Source of the DNA: Anaerostipes sp.
GTDB lineage: Bacteria; Bacillota; Clostridia; Lachnospirales; Lachnospiraceae
Assembly: GCA_028704435.1 (NCBI GenBank)
Contig: JAQWFL010000004.1
Span: 1-64,000 of the forward strand
Length of the DNA: 64,000 nt
Direction: 5' to 3'
The translations under genes were made by a program, and so were the position numbers. How positions within the stretch are numbered: the first letter of the stretch is position 1; each line of letters starts with the position of its first letter. The notes beneath the pieces were generated by a model that was not told where the DNA came from, ran no database searches, and worked only from the letters and a program-made list of their open reading frames with translations. Shown here in pieces: positions 43,573 to 53,030 of the stretch.

Positions 43573-44283
43573 CTATATATCTCGCCCAATTGCAATACAA
43601 TAAACATATACTTTTTGAACTCCTACTTTCTTTAATACCCTTGCACAACTTTCTACCGTTGCCCCTGTGGTGTAAATATCGTCTACTAATAAAACGCTTC
43701 TTGGAATGCCTACTCGCTTTCTCTCTTTTTGATTCACTGCAAATGCCTTTTCAAGATTTTTCACTCGTTCCATTGGTCCTAGTGTTTTTTGTGGCGTAGT
43801 GTAAGTCCTCCTGATTAAAAACTTGTCATCCACAGGTTTATTTATAATGATTCCTATTTCTTTTGCAAATAACATAGCCTGATTAAATCCACGTTTTCTC
43901 TGCTTCCATGGATGCAGAGGAACCGGTACAATTAAATCTACATTCCAATCTAATAATATTTTCTTCTGATTTTTAATTTGTGCAGCATAAAACTTCACAA
44001 AATCTCTCTGATTATGATATTTGATTGCAGATAAAGAAACTCTCATCTCATCATTATAGAAACAAAGTGCTCTCCCTTTGTCAAAGGATTTAGGATGTTT
44101 CTTACAATCAAAGCACAATTCTTCTCTTGGATCCTCCAACTGCTTTCCACAGGAAAAACAAAAAGGCTCCTTGATAAAAATAACTTTTTTGTAGCATTTC
44201 TTACAAATCAAAGATTTGGAATCCTCTAAAACATCCTGACATATGGGACATCTTGGAGGAAATAAGAGGTTTAACAACTCCAT
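43573..44283 (-). CDS. ComF-family phosphoribosyltransferase-like protein
   Basis: A 236-residue ComF/ComFC protein. N-terminal zinc-binding cysteine pairs (CPICQD, CKKCYKK, CFSCGK, CFDCKK; residues 13-60) precede a type I phosphoribosyltransferase domain with VLLVDDIYTTGATVES near 200. In competent bacteria it helps DNA uptake or later processing; many non-competent Firmicutes retain it. It starts 2 bp after the recD2 stop, so they are co-transcribed. comEA or pilus genes are not seen here. Confidence 0.92.
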   Translation of the reverse strand: MELLNLLFPPRCPICQDVLEDSKSLICKKCYKKVIFIKEPFCFSCGKQLEDPREELCFDCKKHPKSFDKGRALCFYNDEMRVSLSAIKYHNQRDFVKFYAAQIKNQKKILLDWNVDLIVPVPLHPWKQRKRGFNQAMLFAKEIGIIINKPVDDKFLIRRTYTTPQKTLGPMERVKNLEKAFAVNQKERKRVGIPRSVLLVDDIYTTGATVESCARVLKKVGVQKVYVYCIAIGRDI

Positions 44284-44285
44284 TT

Positions 44286-46523
44286 TTATATCTCCAGTTC
44301 ATCTGCTGCAGTCTCGCAAATTCTCTGCCTTAAGGTAGAGTATCTCCTTTGCTCATTTACATTGGCAATCATCTCTCCTACGGTACGTTTTCTTCCAACA
44401 ATTGCGATACAGCTTTTGGCTCTTGTTACCCCTGTATATAACAAATTTCGATTAAATAGTACTCTTGGTCCCGTTAACAACGGCATAACTACCGCTGGAT
44501 ACTCACTTCCCTGTGACTTGTGAATGGTCACAGCATAGGCAAGTTCTAGTTCATCTAACATAGCAAATGGATATTCTACTACACGAATATCATCAAATAC
44601 AACAGTTACTTTCTCTGTGTATTCATTAATCTGATTGATTCTTCCCATATCTCCATTGAAAACCCCAAGTCCTTCATCTACAGTAAAACCTTTTTGATTC
44701 TTCACTTTCCATTCCTGCTGATAATTGTTCTTTATCTGCATGACCTTGTCCCCTTCACGAAGAACACCAAATGGCACATGTCTCTCCATTTTTTCTTCGC
44801 TTGGAGGATTTAAATATTCTTGAAGTACTTGATTCAGTTTTTCTACACCAAGCTCTCCCTTTCTCATAGGGGTTAAAACCTGAATATCATAAGGCTGTGC
44901 ATTTACATACTTCGGCAATTTATCTCGTACTAAATAAATCATAACCCCCAAAACATCTCCAATGCTTTCTCTTTCTAGGAAAAAGAAATCCTTACTTTTA
45001 TTATCCATAGATATGGGCTGCCCCTCGTTAATAGCATGGGCATAACTTACAATATGACTTCCTTCTTCTTGTCGGAAGATTTGGTTCAATTGAACCACTT
45101 TAAATTCTTTGGAATCAATCATGTCCCTTAAAACGTTTCCAGCCCCAACCGATGGAAGCTGATTAGAATCTCCTACAAATACGAATCGAGTCCCCGGAAT
45201 TGCTGCGCGAAGAAGAGCACTCATTAACTGAAGATCTACCATAGACATCTCATCAATAATAATTACATCTGTTTCTAATGGATTTTGCTCATTTCTTTCA
45301 AAATGGCTTGTTCCACCATCTTCTGCTCCACCTGTAATCTCCAGCATTCGATGAATTGTTGTGGCCTCCACACCTGTGGCTTCTGTCATACGCTTTGCCG
45401 CTCTTCCCGTTGGAGCTGCCAAACGAATATCTGCACCTTCATGTTCAAAATACTGAATAATACCATTAATAGTTGTTGTCTTTCCTGTTCCTGGTCCCCC
45501 GGTTAATATAACAATTCCATACCTTGCAATCGCCTCTAATGCCTCTTTTTGTTCTGGTGCAAAGGTAATGTCAGAATTACTTTCAATTCGACCAATCATA
45601 GTCTCAACTTCAGAGGGGGAAACATCATAATCAATGTTTAATTCATGAAGCATCTTGGCAACATTTAATTCAAGATAGTATTCTACTGCCGCATAGATAA
45701 ACGTCTCTTCCCCTTCTTCTTTCATGACAATCTTCTTTTGAATCATCATTTCTAGTAAATGAGACTCAATATCCTCTGGTGCCACCCCTAGCAGTCTGCC
45801 TGCATTCCTGCAGAGAATTCCCTTTGGCAGATAGACGTGACCTTCTCCTAATGCCTGCATCAACACATAGAAAATTCCAGAAACAATACGGAAATCCGAA
45901 TCTGATCCAATTCCAACCTTTTGTGCAATCTCATCTGCAATCTTAAATCCAACTCCATCAATATCATCCGTCATCTGATATGGATTGGTACGAACCACCT
46001 CATATAAGTGTTCCCCATATTCTTTAAATATTTTCACTGCCAGATTCGTATTAATTCCATACCCTGACAAAAACATCATAGCCTGCCGCATTTCCTGTTT
46101 CTCACTAAACTCCACAGCCATCTCTCGAGACTTTCGTTCACTAATACCCTTCACTTCAGAAAGTCTCTCAGGCTCCTCTTCCATCACTCGAAAGGTATCC
46201 ATTTTAAACTTTTTTACAATTCTCTTTGCAAGGGCAGGTCCAATCCCTTTGACGGCTCCAGAACCTAAGTATCTTTCCATGCTCGTAATATCATTTGGCA
46301 TGGTAATTTCGTAGGTCTTCATCTGAAATTGAGGTCCATGAACTGGATGGTCTACAAAATCTCCATCCATAGATAAAAACTCCCCTTCGTGGATAAATTG
46401 AAACATTCCAACGACCGTTTCCTCGTCCCCATCCATATCTAATGATAATACTGTATATCCATTATCCTCATTTCGAAATCGGACATAATCTACATATCCT
46501 TCAATTCGACTCATCCTACTCAC
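44286..46523 (-). CDS. RecD2-type ATP-dependent DNA helicase
   Basis: A 745-residue RecD2/TraA helicase. N-terminal OB domain, helix-hairpin-helix repeats (about 85-200), a RecA-like domain with Walker A GGPGTGKTT near 340, DEMSMVD Walker B near 423, SH3-like region, and C-terminal UvrD_C_2 with TIHKSQGSEYPAV near 680. A 5'-3' helicase in DNA repair outside RecBCD. First gene of the group with comF and mutY; a hairpin precedes it. Confidence 0.94.
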   Translation of the reverse strand: MSRMSRIEGYVDYVRFRNEDNGYTVLSLDMDGDEETVVGMFQFIHEGEFLSMDGDFVDHPVHGPQFQMKTYEITMPNDITSMERYLGSGAVKGIGPALAKRIVKKFKMDTFRVMEEEPERLSEVKGISERKSREMAVEFSEKQEMRQAMMFLSGYGINTNLAVKIFKEYGEHLYEVVRTNPYQMTDDIDGVGFKIADEIAQKVGIGSDSDFRIVSGIFYVLMQALGEGHVYLPKGILCRNAGRLLGVAPEDIESHLLEMMIQKKIVMKEEGEETFIYAAVEYYLELNVAKMLHELNIDYDVSPSEVETMIGRIESNSDITFAPEQKEALEAIARYGIVILTGGPGTGKTTTINGIIQYFEHEGADIRLAAPTGRAAKRMTEATGVEATTIHRMLEITGGAEDGGTSHFERNEQNPLETDVIIIDEMSMVDLQLMSALLRAAIPGTRFVFVGDSNQLPSVGAGNVLRDMIDSKEFKVVQLNQIFRQEEGSHIVSYAHAINEGQPISMDNKSKDFFFLERESIGDVLGVMIYLVRDKLPKYVNAQPYDIQVLTPMRKGELGVEKLNQVLQEYLNPPSEEKMERHVPFGVLREGDKVMQIKNNYQQEWKVKNQKGFTVDEGLGVFNGDMGRINQINEYTEKVTVVFDDIRVVEYPFAMLDELELAYAVTIHKSQGSEYPAVVMPLLTGPRVLFNRNLLYTGVTRAKSCIAIVGRKRTVGEMIANVNEQRRYSTLRQRICETAADELEI

Positions 46524-46547
46524 CCCTTACTTTTAAAAGACACAACA

Positions 46548-46580
46548 AGCCAGGGTATTAGCTAATATCATACCCTGGCT
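46548..46580 (-). terminator. Hairpin between mreB and recD2
   Basis: A perfect 11-bp stem (46548-46558 with 46570-46580), 11-nt loop. On the minus strand it is followed by a U-rich but broken run, so it is a moderate terminator for mreB. Confidence 0.6.
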
Positions 46581-46600
46581 TCTCATTTTCATAATCAGAC

Positions 46601-47629
46601 TTATTTGTCCTTGTTCTTCTTTTTTCTTTTATCGTCAAAGTCTCCTGATAAGAATTCAACATACTTTCCAGTTCCAATAGCCACTGCTGTTAGGGCATCT
46701 TCTGCTGTCATTGTATTAATTCCTGTCTTCTCTGCAATAATTTCTTCTAATCCCTGGATTAATGATCCACCACCAGTTAATACAATTCCACGATCTGAAA
46801 TATCTGCTGCTAATTCAGGCGGTGTTCTCTCAAGAACATTGTGTACAGCATCAATAATTTGATGTGCTGTTTCTCTTAATGCTTCTTCTGTCTCCTCTGA
46901 AGTAACAGTTACTGTCTTAGGAAGGCCAGTTACAAGGTTACGACCACGAACATCAATACTTATGCTCTCTGGTCTCTTATGAACTGTACCAATATTAATC
47001 TTAATATCTTCTGCTGTACGCTCTCCGATTAACAGATTATGTTTCTTTCTCATGTAACGCACAATTGCTTCATCAAAATCATCTCCAGCAATCTTAATTG
47101 AAGTGCTGACTACAACTCCTCCTAAAGAAATAACAGCGATATCAGAAGTTCCTCCACCAATATCTACGATCATATTTCCACAAGGTTTTGAAATATCAAT
47201 TCCTGCACCAATGGCTGCAGCAACTGGTTCTTCAATAATGGAAACCTCTCTTGCTCCTGCCTGATAGGTTGCATCTTCTACTGCCTTTTTCTCAACTTCT
47301 GTAGCTCCACTTGGAACACAGACACTAATACGAGGCTTTCTACCGAAAATAGACTTACCAACGGTTCTATCAATAAAGTAACTTAACATCTTCTCAGTTA
47401 CCGTATAATCTGAAATAACTCCTTGACGTAATGGACGAACTGCCACAATATTTCCTGGTGTTCTACCTAACATCAATCTAGCTTCTTCTCCAATTGCCTT
47501 AATTTTATTAGTATTTCTATCAAATGCTACAACAGATGGCTCTTTTAAAACCACACCTTTTCCTTTTACGTATACTAATACACTTGCTGTACCTAAATCA
47601 ATTCCAATATCTGTTCCTGCACTTGCCAT
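46601..47629 (-). CDS. Rod shape-determining protein MreB/Mbl
   Basis: A 342-residue actin-like protein. The start is MASAGTD (GGAG 10 nt upstream); the longer frame starting at 47653 lacks a site. Phosphate loop 1 GIDLGTASVLVYVKGKG near 8, phosphate loop 2 DIGGGTSDIAVISLGG near 155 and the adenosine motif GIVLTGGGSLIQGLE near 285 are intact. It organises lateral wall synthesis as membrane-associated filaments. It is alone here without mreC/mreD, so it could be an Mbl-type paralogue. Confidence 0.93.
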   Translation of the reverse strand: MASAGTDIGIDLGTASVLVYVKGKGVVLKEPSVVAFDRNTNKIKAIGEEARLMLGRTPGNIVAVRPLRQGVISDYTVTEKMLSYFIDRTVGKSIFGRKPRISVCVPSGATEVEKKAVEDATYQAGAREVSIIEEPVAAAIGAGIDISKPCGNMIVDIGGGTSDIAVISLGGVVVSTSIKIAGDDFDEAIVRYMRKKHNLLIGERTAEDIKINIGTVHKRPESISIDVRGRNLVTGLPKTVTVTSEETEEALRETAHQIIDAVHNVLERTPPELAADISDRGIVLTGGGSLIQGLEEIIAEKTGINTMTAEDALTAVAIGTGKYVEFLSGDFDDKRKKKNKDK

Positions 47630-47811
47630 GCCTATTGTTCTCCTTTCGATCATCTATATAATATCATTGTTTGCTTTTTATCAAATTTTATGAATGCTAG
47701 AATGTCTGACTATCCACATTCTGAGTACATACTCTTCCTATTATAAACATTTCTCTAAAAATATCAAATGTTTTTTACACATCTCGACAAACTTCACAGA
47801 AATTTAAGAAA

Positions 47812-48678
47812 CTATTCATTCTCCCATCTTCCAGACGCACCACATGGCAGTACCAATCCATTGGAACTTACTGGAAGACCAATTTCATCTGCAGTAACCT
47901 TTCCTCCAAACTTTGTTCGGATTTCGGTTTCAATCATATAATTTAAAACCGCAGGCTGTAATCCTGTAGTATAGGAATTAATTAAAAAGAACAAAGGATC
48001 CTTTGTTAGAATCTTAGAACAAAGCTGCACTAGAGGATATATTTTCTCTTCAATCTTCCAGATTTCACCCTTTGGTCCTCTTCCATAAGAAGGGGGATCC
48101 ATAATAATTCCATCATATTGATTCCCACGCCTAATTTCACGTTCTACAAACTTAACACAGTCATCAACTAACCAGCGAATAGGTTTGTCACGAAGTCCTG
48201 ATATCTGAGCATTCTCTTTTGCCCAGTTGACCATTCCTTTGGAAGCATCTACATGGGTTACACTAGCCCCTGCTGCCGCAGCTGCTAACGTTGCTCCTCC
48301 TGTGTAGGCAAACAAATTTAACACCTTAATTGGACGTCCCGCCTGTTGAATCTTATTTGAAAACCAGTCCCAATTTACTGCCTGTTCTGGGAAAACTCCC
48401 GTATGCTTAAAACTAAATGGCTGTAAATGGAATGTCATCATATCTTTATACTTTATGTCCCACGTCTTTGGCAAATGATTAAAATCCCATTGTCCTCCAC
48501 CTTTACTACTTCTATGATAATGTCCATTGGGATTATTCCACTGCTTTAACTTCTTTGGTGTATTCCAAAGCACCTGTGGATCTGGACGAACCAAAAAATA
48601 ATCGCCCCATCGTTCTAACTTTTCTCCATCAGAGGTATCTAATACCTCATAATCATCCCATCCATCTGCTATCCACAT
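47812..48678 (-). CDS. Class I SAM-dependent rRNA methyltransferase (RlmI/RlmK-like)
   Basis: A 288-residue methyltransferase. The start is MWIADGW, with AGAAGGAG 7 nt upstream; a 20-codon upstream extension has no site. SAM binding: VLNLFAYTGGATLAAAAAGA near 118; catalytic-motif IIMDPPSYGRGPKGE near 200. The N-terminal half resembles the SAM-dependent methyltransferase group annotated beside RlmI. Probably modifies 23S rRNA. Monocistronic, with the divergent sensor kinase upstream. Confidence 0.85.
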   Translation of the reverse strand: MWIADGWDDYEVLDTSDGEKLERWGDYFLVRPDPQVLWNTPKKLKQWNNPNGHYHRSSKGGGQWDFNHLPKTWDIKYKDMMTFHLQPFSFKHTGVFPEQAVNWDWFSNKIQQAGRPIKVLNLFAYTGGATLAAAAAGASVTHVDASKGMVNWAKENAQISGLRDKPIRWLVDDCVKFVEREIRRGNQYDGIIMDPPSYGRGPKGEIWKIEEKIYPLVQLCSKILTKDPLFFLINSYTTGLQPAVLNYMIETEIRTKFGGKVTADEIGLPVSSNGLVLPCGASGRWENE

Positions 48679-48912
48679 AACAATTTCTCCTTCTATCGTA
48701 AAAATGAGCTTTCGCACATCAATTTTCGCATAATCCATTATATTGTAGCAGAAAAGTTAGTGCTTGAACATCCCCCAAATATTTATTCCTCACCGCTGTG
48801 CAGTTAAATATTGAATAAATCCCATCTAAATGATACGATATAAACGAGAAATACCATAATAGGATGCAGGGATGAATACTCATCTTTTTTAGAAAATGGG
48901 AGGGACAAACGC

Positions 48913-51046
48913 ATGAGTGTAGATAAAAACGACCGAGCTGCAAAAAACAGATTGACAGCGTTTGTCGGTAACCATAAAGAAGTGTTTGTAAATATTCTGC
49001 TGCTGTGTGTTCTTGCATGCAGTATTGTATTTTTGCTTTTGGTTAATCAAAGGCTGAGAAAATCGGTACAGGAAGAACGAATAGAAGCAGTTGATCAAAT
49101 AGGGTATTTGCTGACCGAGAGAATATCACAGTTGAAAGATACCTATGGTACCCAGGTCGATGCAGTTGTGAATATGATTTCCAAAAAAAATCGTAAATTT
49201 AATAATAACCTTTCGGCATATTTTGAAGAACCGAAAGAATGGCTTCTGCTCGATCAGGAGGGGAACTTTTTCACCGTGAGCGGAGACACTGCGGTCTTGG
49301 TCGAAGACAGCCGGATCACAGAGAGGGTTTTTCGAGAAAAGAATACATTTTCCAGTTTTGTTTCGATTCAGGGAAGAGGAGACTATTGGGCGTTTACACA
49401 TTCGCTGGATCATGTGAAAATTTCTGGGCGAACGATAATCGGACTGTGTCGGCTTGTTCCGACAAAGACATTTGCTGATATAACGACAGTCTCGCTATAT
49501 GACCATCTTGGTAGCAGTTATATCGTAGACCGTGACGGCATTATTATGATGCATCCAGATGACATTAGTTCGGAAAGTCTGTTTCAGGGATACACGGTTT
49601 ACTCTTCGTTAAAAAATGCCGGTATAGCAGAAAAAGAATATGCGAAATTGAAAACAGCCATTTCATCCGGCGGAGAGTATCAGACTACATATGTTGCAGA
49701 TAACATAAGTTGGCTTGTGCTTGCCCTGCCAAGTACGGAGGAGTACGAACTACTTGTAACTGTGCCAATTTCCATCACAGCAGAAGCAACCTATTCCGGA
49801 CTTACCTATCTGATGATAGCGGTTGTGGCGGTCTGTATGGCAGGTGGAATCATTCTGTTCTATAATCAGTATAACCTGATGCGAAAAGGACGGAATGTGC
49901 AGGTGCAGTTTGCAAAAGCAGCAGCTAAAAGCGATTTTATGAATAAAATGTCCCACGATATTCGTACTCCCCTCAATGCGGTAGTCGGCCTGCATGAGCT
50001 TGCACTGGAATCCATGGATGATAAAGAGATGGTGCAGGACTGCATTGTGAAAGCACAAGCATCCAATAAATATCTGATTTCACTTATTAATGATGTGTTG
50101 GATATGAGCCGTATTGAGGCCGGAAAAATGAACATTAATAACACTCGCATTGATTTAGACGAAATAATAAATCACGTGATGCAAATGGAGAGTCAGGCAG
50201 CTTCAGATTCGGGGATTCAATTCACTTACGAAGAAAAAGAAAAATTCAGTACAGATTATATCGGCGATTCCGTCCGAATTAGACAGTGCCTTATGAACCT
50301 TGTGAGTAATGCAATCAAGTTTACACCTCCAGACGGCATTGTTCTATTATCTGTAGGAAGAACTCCCCTTGATAATCAAACAGACCAAATCAGTTTGTCT
50401 GTTGAGGATACTGGCGTGGGCATGAGCGAGGAATATATACAGCACATTTTTACTCCTTTTGAGCAGGAGCAAAATTCTATGACAAACTCGGCTCATACTG
50501 GCAGTGGTCTAGGGCTTTCCATCGTTTACAACCTCGTAAGACTGATGGACGGTACTGTCACTGTCACCAGCAAAAAGAATGTTGGAAGTCGTTTTGAAAT
50601 TCTGCTGCCGCTTCAAAGAATAAAAAAAGAAGAGAAAGTTCAGAAAGAAGATGAGTTTTCCCCAGAAGCTCTAAAAGCCGCCCTGAGCGGGAAACACATA
50701 CTGCTTGTGGAAGACCATTCAATCAACCGTCAAATCATTACAAAACTTTTAGAAAAAATGGAATTGATCGTTGAGGCTGCAGAAAATGGCCAGATTGGTG
50801 TTGACAAGTTCAATTCATCGGAGGCGGGTTACTATTCTTTCATACTGATGGACATTAAGATGCCCATCATGGACGGTTTGGAGGCCGCAAAAGCAATTCG
50901 ACATCTGGACAAGGCAGACGCACAGACGATTCCAATGATTGCACTTTCTGCAAATGCATTTGAAGATGCACCTGGCGAAACCGGTAGATGTTATGGAGCT
51001 AAAAAAAGTTTTGATGAGGATTGTTAAAGGAGAAGATAAGTCATGA
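48913..51046 (+). pseudogene. Hybrid sensor histidine kinase with a broken receiver domain
   Basis: Open for 704 residues with GGGAGGG before the ATG. TM1 about 25-46, extracellular sensor (dCache-like) about 47-290, TM2 about 296-317, HisKA with H348 in SHDIRTPLN, HATPase about 450-567 (NLVSNAIKF, GSGLGLSI), receiver from about 595 with D647. After NAFED the frame is lost and ends at 51027. In the +1 frame, MHLAKPVDVMELKKVL from 50966 is the normal receiver end and stops at TGA 51044-51046, overlapping the next ATG by 4 bp. About 11 residues are missing. The kinase core should still work; phosphotransfer output is doubtful. Confidence 0.88.
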
Positions 51047-52902
51047 GATTCAAAGGAAAAGTAATCGCAATACTATGTATGATCAGTGTCCTGTTGTCTA
51101 GCTGTTTATTAGTGAAAACCGAAAGCCCCTATACCCCAGAGAATGACATACTGAGTTATGAATCCATCGCCACGGACAAGACGGTCATCACATTCGGGAA
51201 ATTCTATACATTCGATCACAAAGAGTTAGAGGCATCGCTGGAGAAAAAGTTCCCGGAAGTCGATTTTGTTTTTGAAGAATGCAGCGCCGGTGACAAGCAG
51301 CTTCCATACATGAAAGTTTTAGCAGACAATGGCTCTCTGCCGGATATATTCCTGACGAATCAGACCATTCCGGCAAATGATTTCTTATATGACCTTGGCG
51401 GTGAAAGCTATGCCGGCAGATATAATTTATCGTCCCTACAGGCGAGTACAGTCGAGGGACACTTATATCAGATTCCAGTAAGCAACACAACATTCGGTAT
51501 TGCCTACAACAAAGATTTATTTAAGCAGAATGGATGGAGTGTTCCATCCACATTAGAGGAACTGTATACTTTATGCGATACGATTTCTGCAACAGGCATC
51601 AGACCGCTGGTCACTTGCATGAAATATTACACAACCGTGGAATCATTGCTGTTCGGGCTGAGTTATGATAAAACATTTGCCTCTGCTGAAAAGCGGAATA
51701 CATACAATCGTTTTGTGGAAGGAAAGACTTCCAGTGCGAACATTATGCAGCCTTGCAGTGACGTATTAAAAAATCTTTACAAAAAAGGGATTGTCACAGC
51801 AGATGATTTTAATTCCAGTGCAACAACCAATCGTCAAGATCTGTATGATGGTAAGATTGCAATGATGCCTTGTAACCTTGACATTATTGAACTGGTGGAA
51901 TCAGAAAAACCGAATGCCAAAATTGGCTTTATTGGTTTTCCTACAACGGAGGCTGACCAGCGGATTATGCAGGTGGTCCCTGGCGTGAATATTTCCGTTA
52001 ATAAGACGTCAATGGAAAATGAAACCAAAAAAGATATCATCAATTCTACCCTTGATTATATCAGTACAAATAAAGGTCAGGATGCAGTCTTCCAAGTGAT
52101 TTCCGGTGTCAGCACGTTAACTTCCTATCAGCAGAATATCACGGCAATATCGCAGGATGTCTCTGATTGCATTAAGGATGGAAATATTTTCTTTGCAAAA
52201 TACTTTGGAAGTGATGCGATTCTTCCTACCATTCAGCAATATGCATCCGGCAAGATTTTCTCTAAAAAACTAACCGCAGCAATCGATAAAGCTGCGGAAA
52301 ACAACGATCCTTTTAAAGCGTTGTCAGAAGCTCCAATTGGAACGGCCAGTGAAACATTCACGGTATTGGATACCAGCAACTACAATGCAGATGTTCTTCG
52401 TGATGCTACTGGTGCAGAGATTGCACTTGTACCAAATAAGAGTTTCTATTGCGGAAATATCGCACAGATTTTTAAAGGTGACATTGTGCTGCCGGAGCGT
52501 TTCACACAAAAAGGAATTGATGGCGATGCACAATTGACGACCTATGAGATCACCGGCAAAAAACTGAAAGAACTTTTAGAGCACCCAATCATTGCCGGCA
52601 ATGGGACGAACATTCTGTATGGGGTGTCAGGTCTGAAGGTGACCTATGCTCCGTGGGCAGAAGAGGATAAAAATGTGATTTCGGTTGCACTTGCAGATGG
52701 CACAGAGATTGATGACAGTAAAACCTATACTGTTGCAGCGTGGCCAAAAGCCATTGATAAAACCTATATTTCCGATATTGCTCAGACCTTTGAGGATGCT
52801 GGTAAAAATCAGGACTTGATGGCAGCAGCAATAAAAAAAGCGGGGACGATTGCCCCAGCAAAAGATGGCAGAATTACATTGGAATGGGATACGGACAAAT
52901 AA
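51043..52902 (+). CDS. Solute-binding lipoprotein fused to a 5'-nucleotidase C-terminal domain
   Basis: A 619-residue exported protein: signal peptide about 1-22 with lipobox LSSC, a family-1 extracellular solute-binding domain about 50-400 (DIFLTNQTIPANDFLYDL, IAYNKDLFKQNGWSVP), and residues about 420-615 resembling the 5'-nucleotidase C-terminal domain (ALVPNKSFYCGNIAQIFKGD, TYEITGKKLKELLEHP). The catalytic metallophosphatase domain of 5'-nucleotidases is absent. The start overlaps the reconstructed stop of the sensor kinase, so it is likely the kinase's extracellular ligand receptor rather than an importer; no ABC permease is present. Confidence 0.85.
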   Translation: MRFKGKVIAILCMISVLLSSCLLVKTESPYTPENDILSYESIATDKTVITFGKFYTFDHKELEASLEKKFPEVDFVFEECSAGDKQLPYMKVLADNGSLPDIFLTNQTIPANDFLYDLGGESYAGRYNLSSLQASTVEGHLYQIPVSNTTFGIAYNKDLFKQNGWSVPSTLEELYTLCDTISATGIRPLVTCMKYYTTVESLLFGLSYDKTFASAEKRNTYNRFVEGKTSSANIMQPCSDVLKNLYKKGIVTADDFNSSATTNRQDLYDGKIAMMPCNLDIIELVESEKPNAKIGFIGFPTTEADQRIMQVVPGVNISVNKTSMENETKKDIINSTLDYISTNKGQDAVFQVISGVSTLTSYQQNITAISQDVSDCIKDGNIFFAKYFGSDAILPTIQQYASGKIFSKKLTAAIDKAAENNDPFKALSEAPIGTASETFTVLDTSNYNADVLRDATGAEIALVPNKSFYCGNIAQIFKGDIVLPERFTQKGIDGDAQLTTYEITGKKLKELLEHPIIAGNGTNILYGVSGLKVTYAPWAEEDKNVISVALADGTEIDDSKTYTVAAWPKAIDKTYISDIAQTFEDAGKNQDLMAAAIKKAGTIAPAKDGRITLEWDTDK

Positions 52903-52913
52903 ATAAAACCATA

Positions 52914-52951
52914 AGCACTACTGTGTCATTTTAGGCATAGCGGTGCTTTTT
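52914..52951 (+). terminator. Terminator of the sensor kinase/binding protein pair
   Basis: AGCACTACTGTG (52914-52925) pairs with CATAGCGGTGCT (52936-52947), one mismatch and two G-U, 10-nt loop, then T5. It lies 11 bp after the stop. Confidence 0.82.
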
Positions 52952-53030
52952 GTATCTCTGAATATCGCTTATTAAAACAAAAATGGTTTAAATATGATAT
53001 ACTATTGACTAAAAAAGGAGATAAGGTCAA

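Noticed and set aside
43573-44283. Evidence for natural competence
   Set aside because: ComF and a TfoX-C-like protein occur in many non-competent Firmicutes; no comEA, comEC or pilus genes are in the window.
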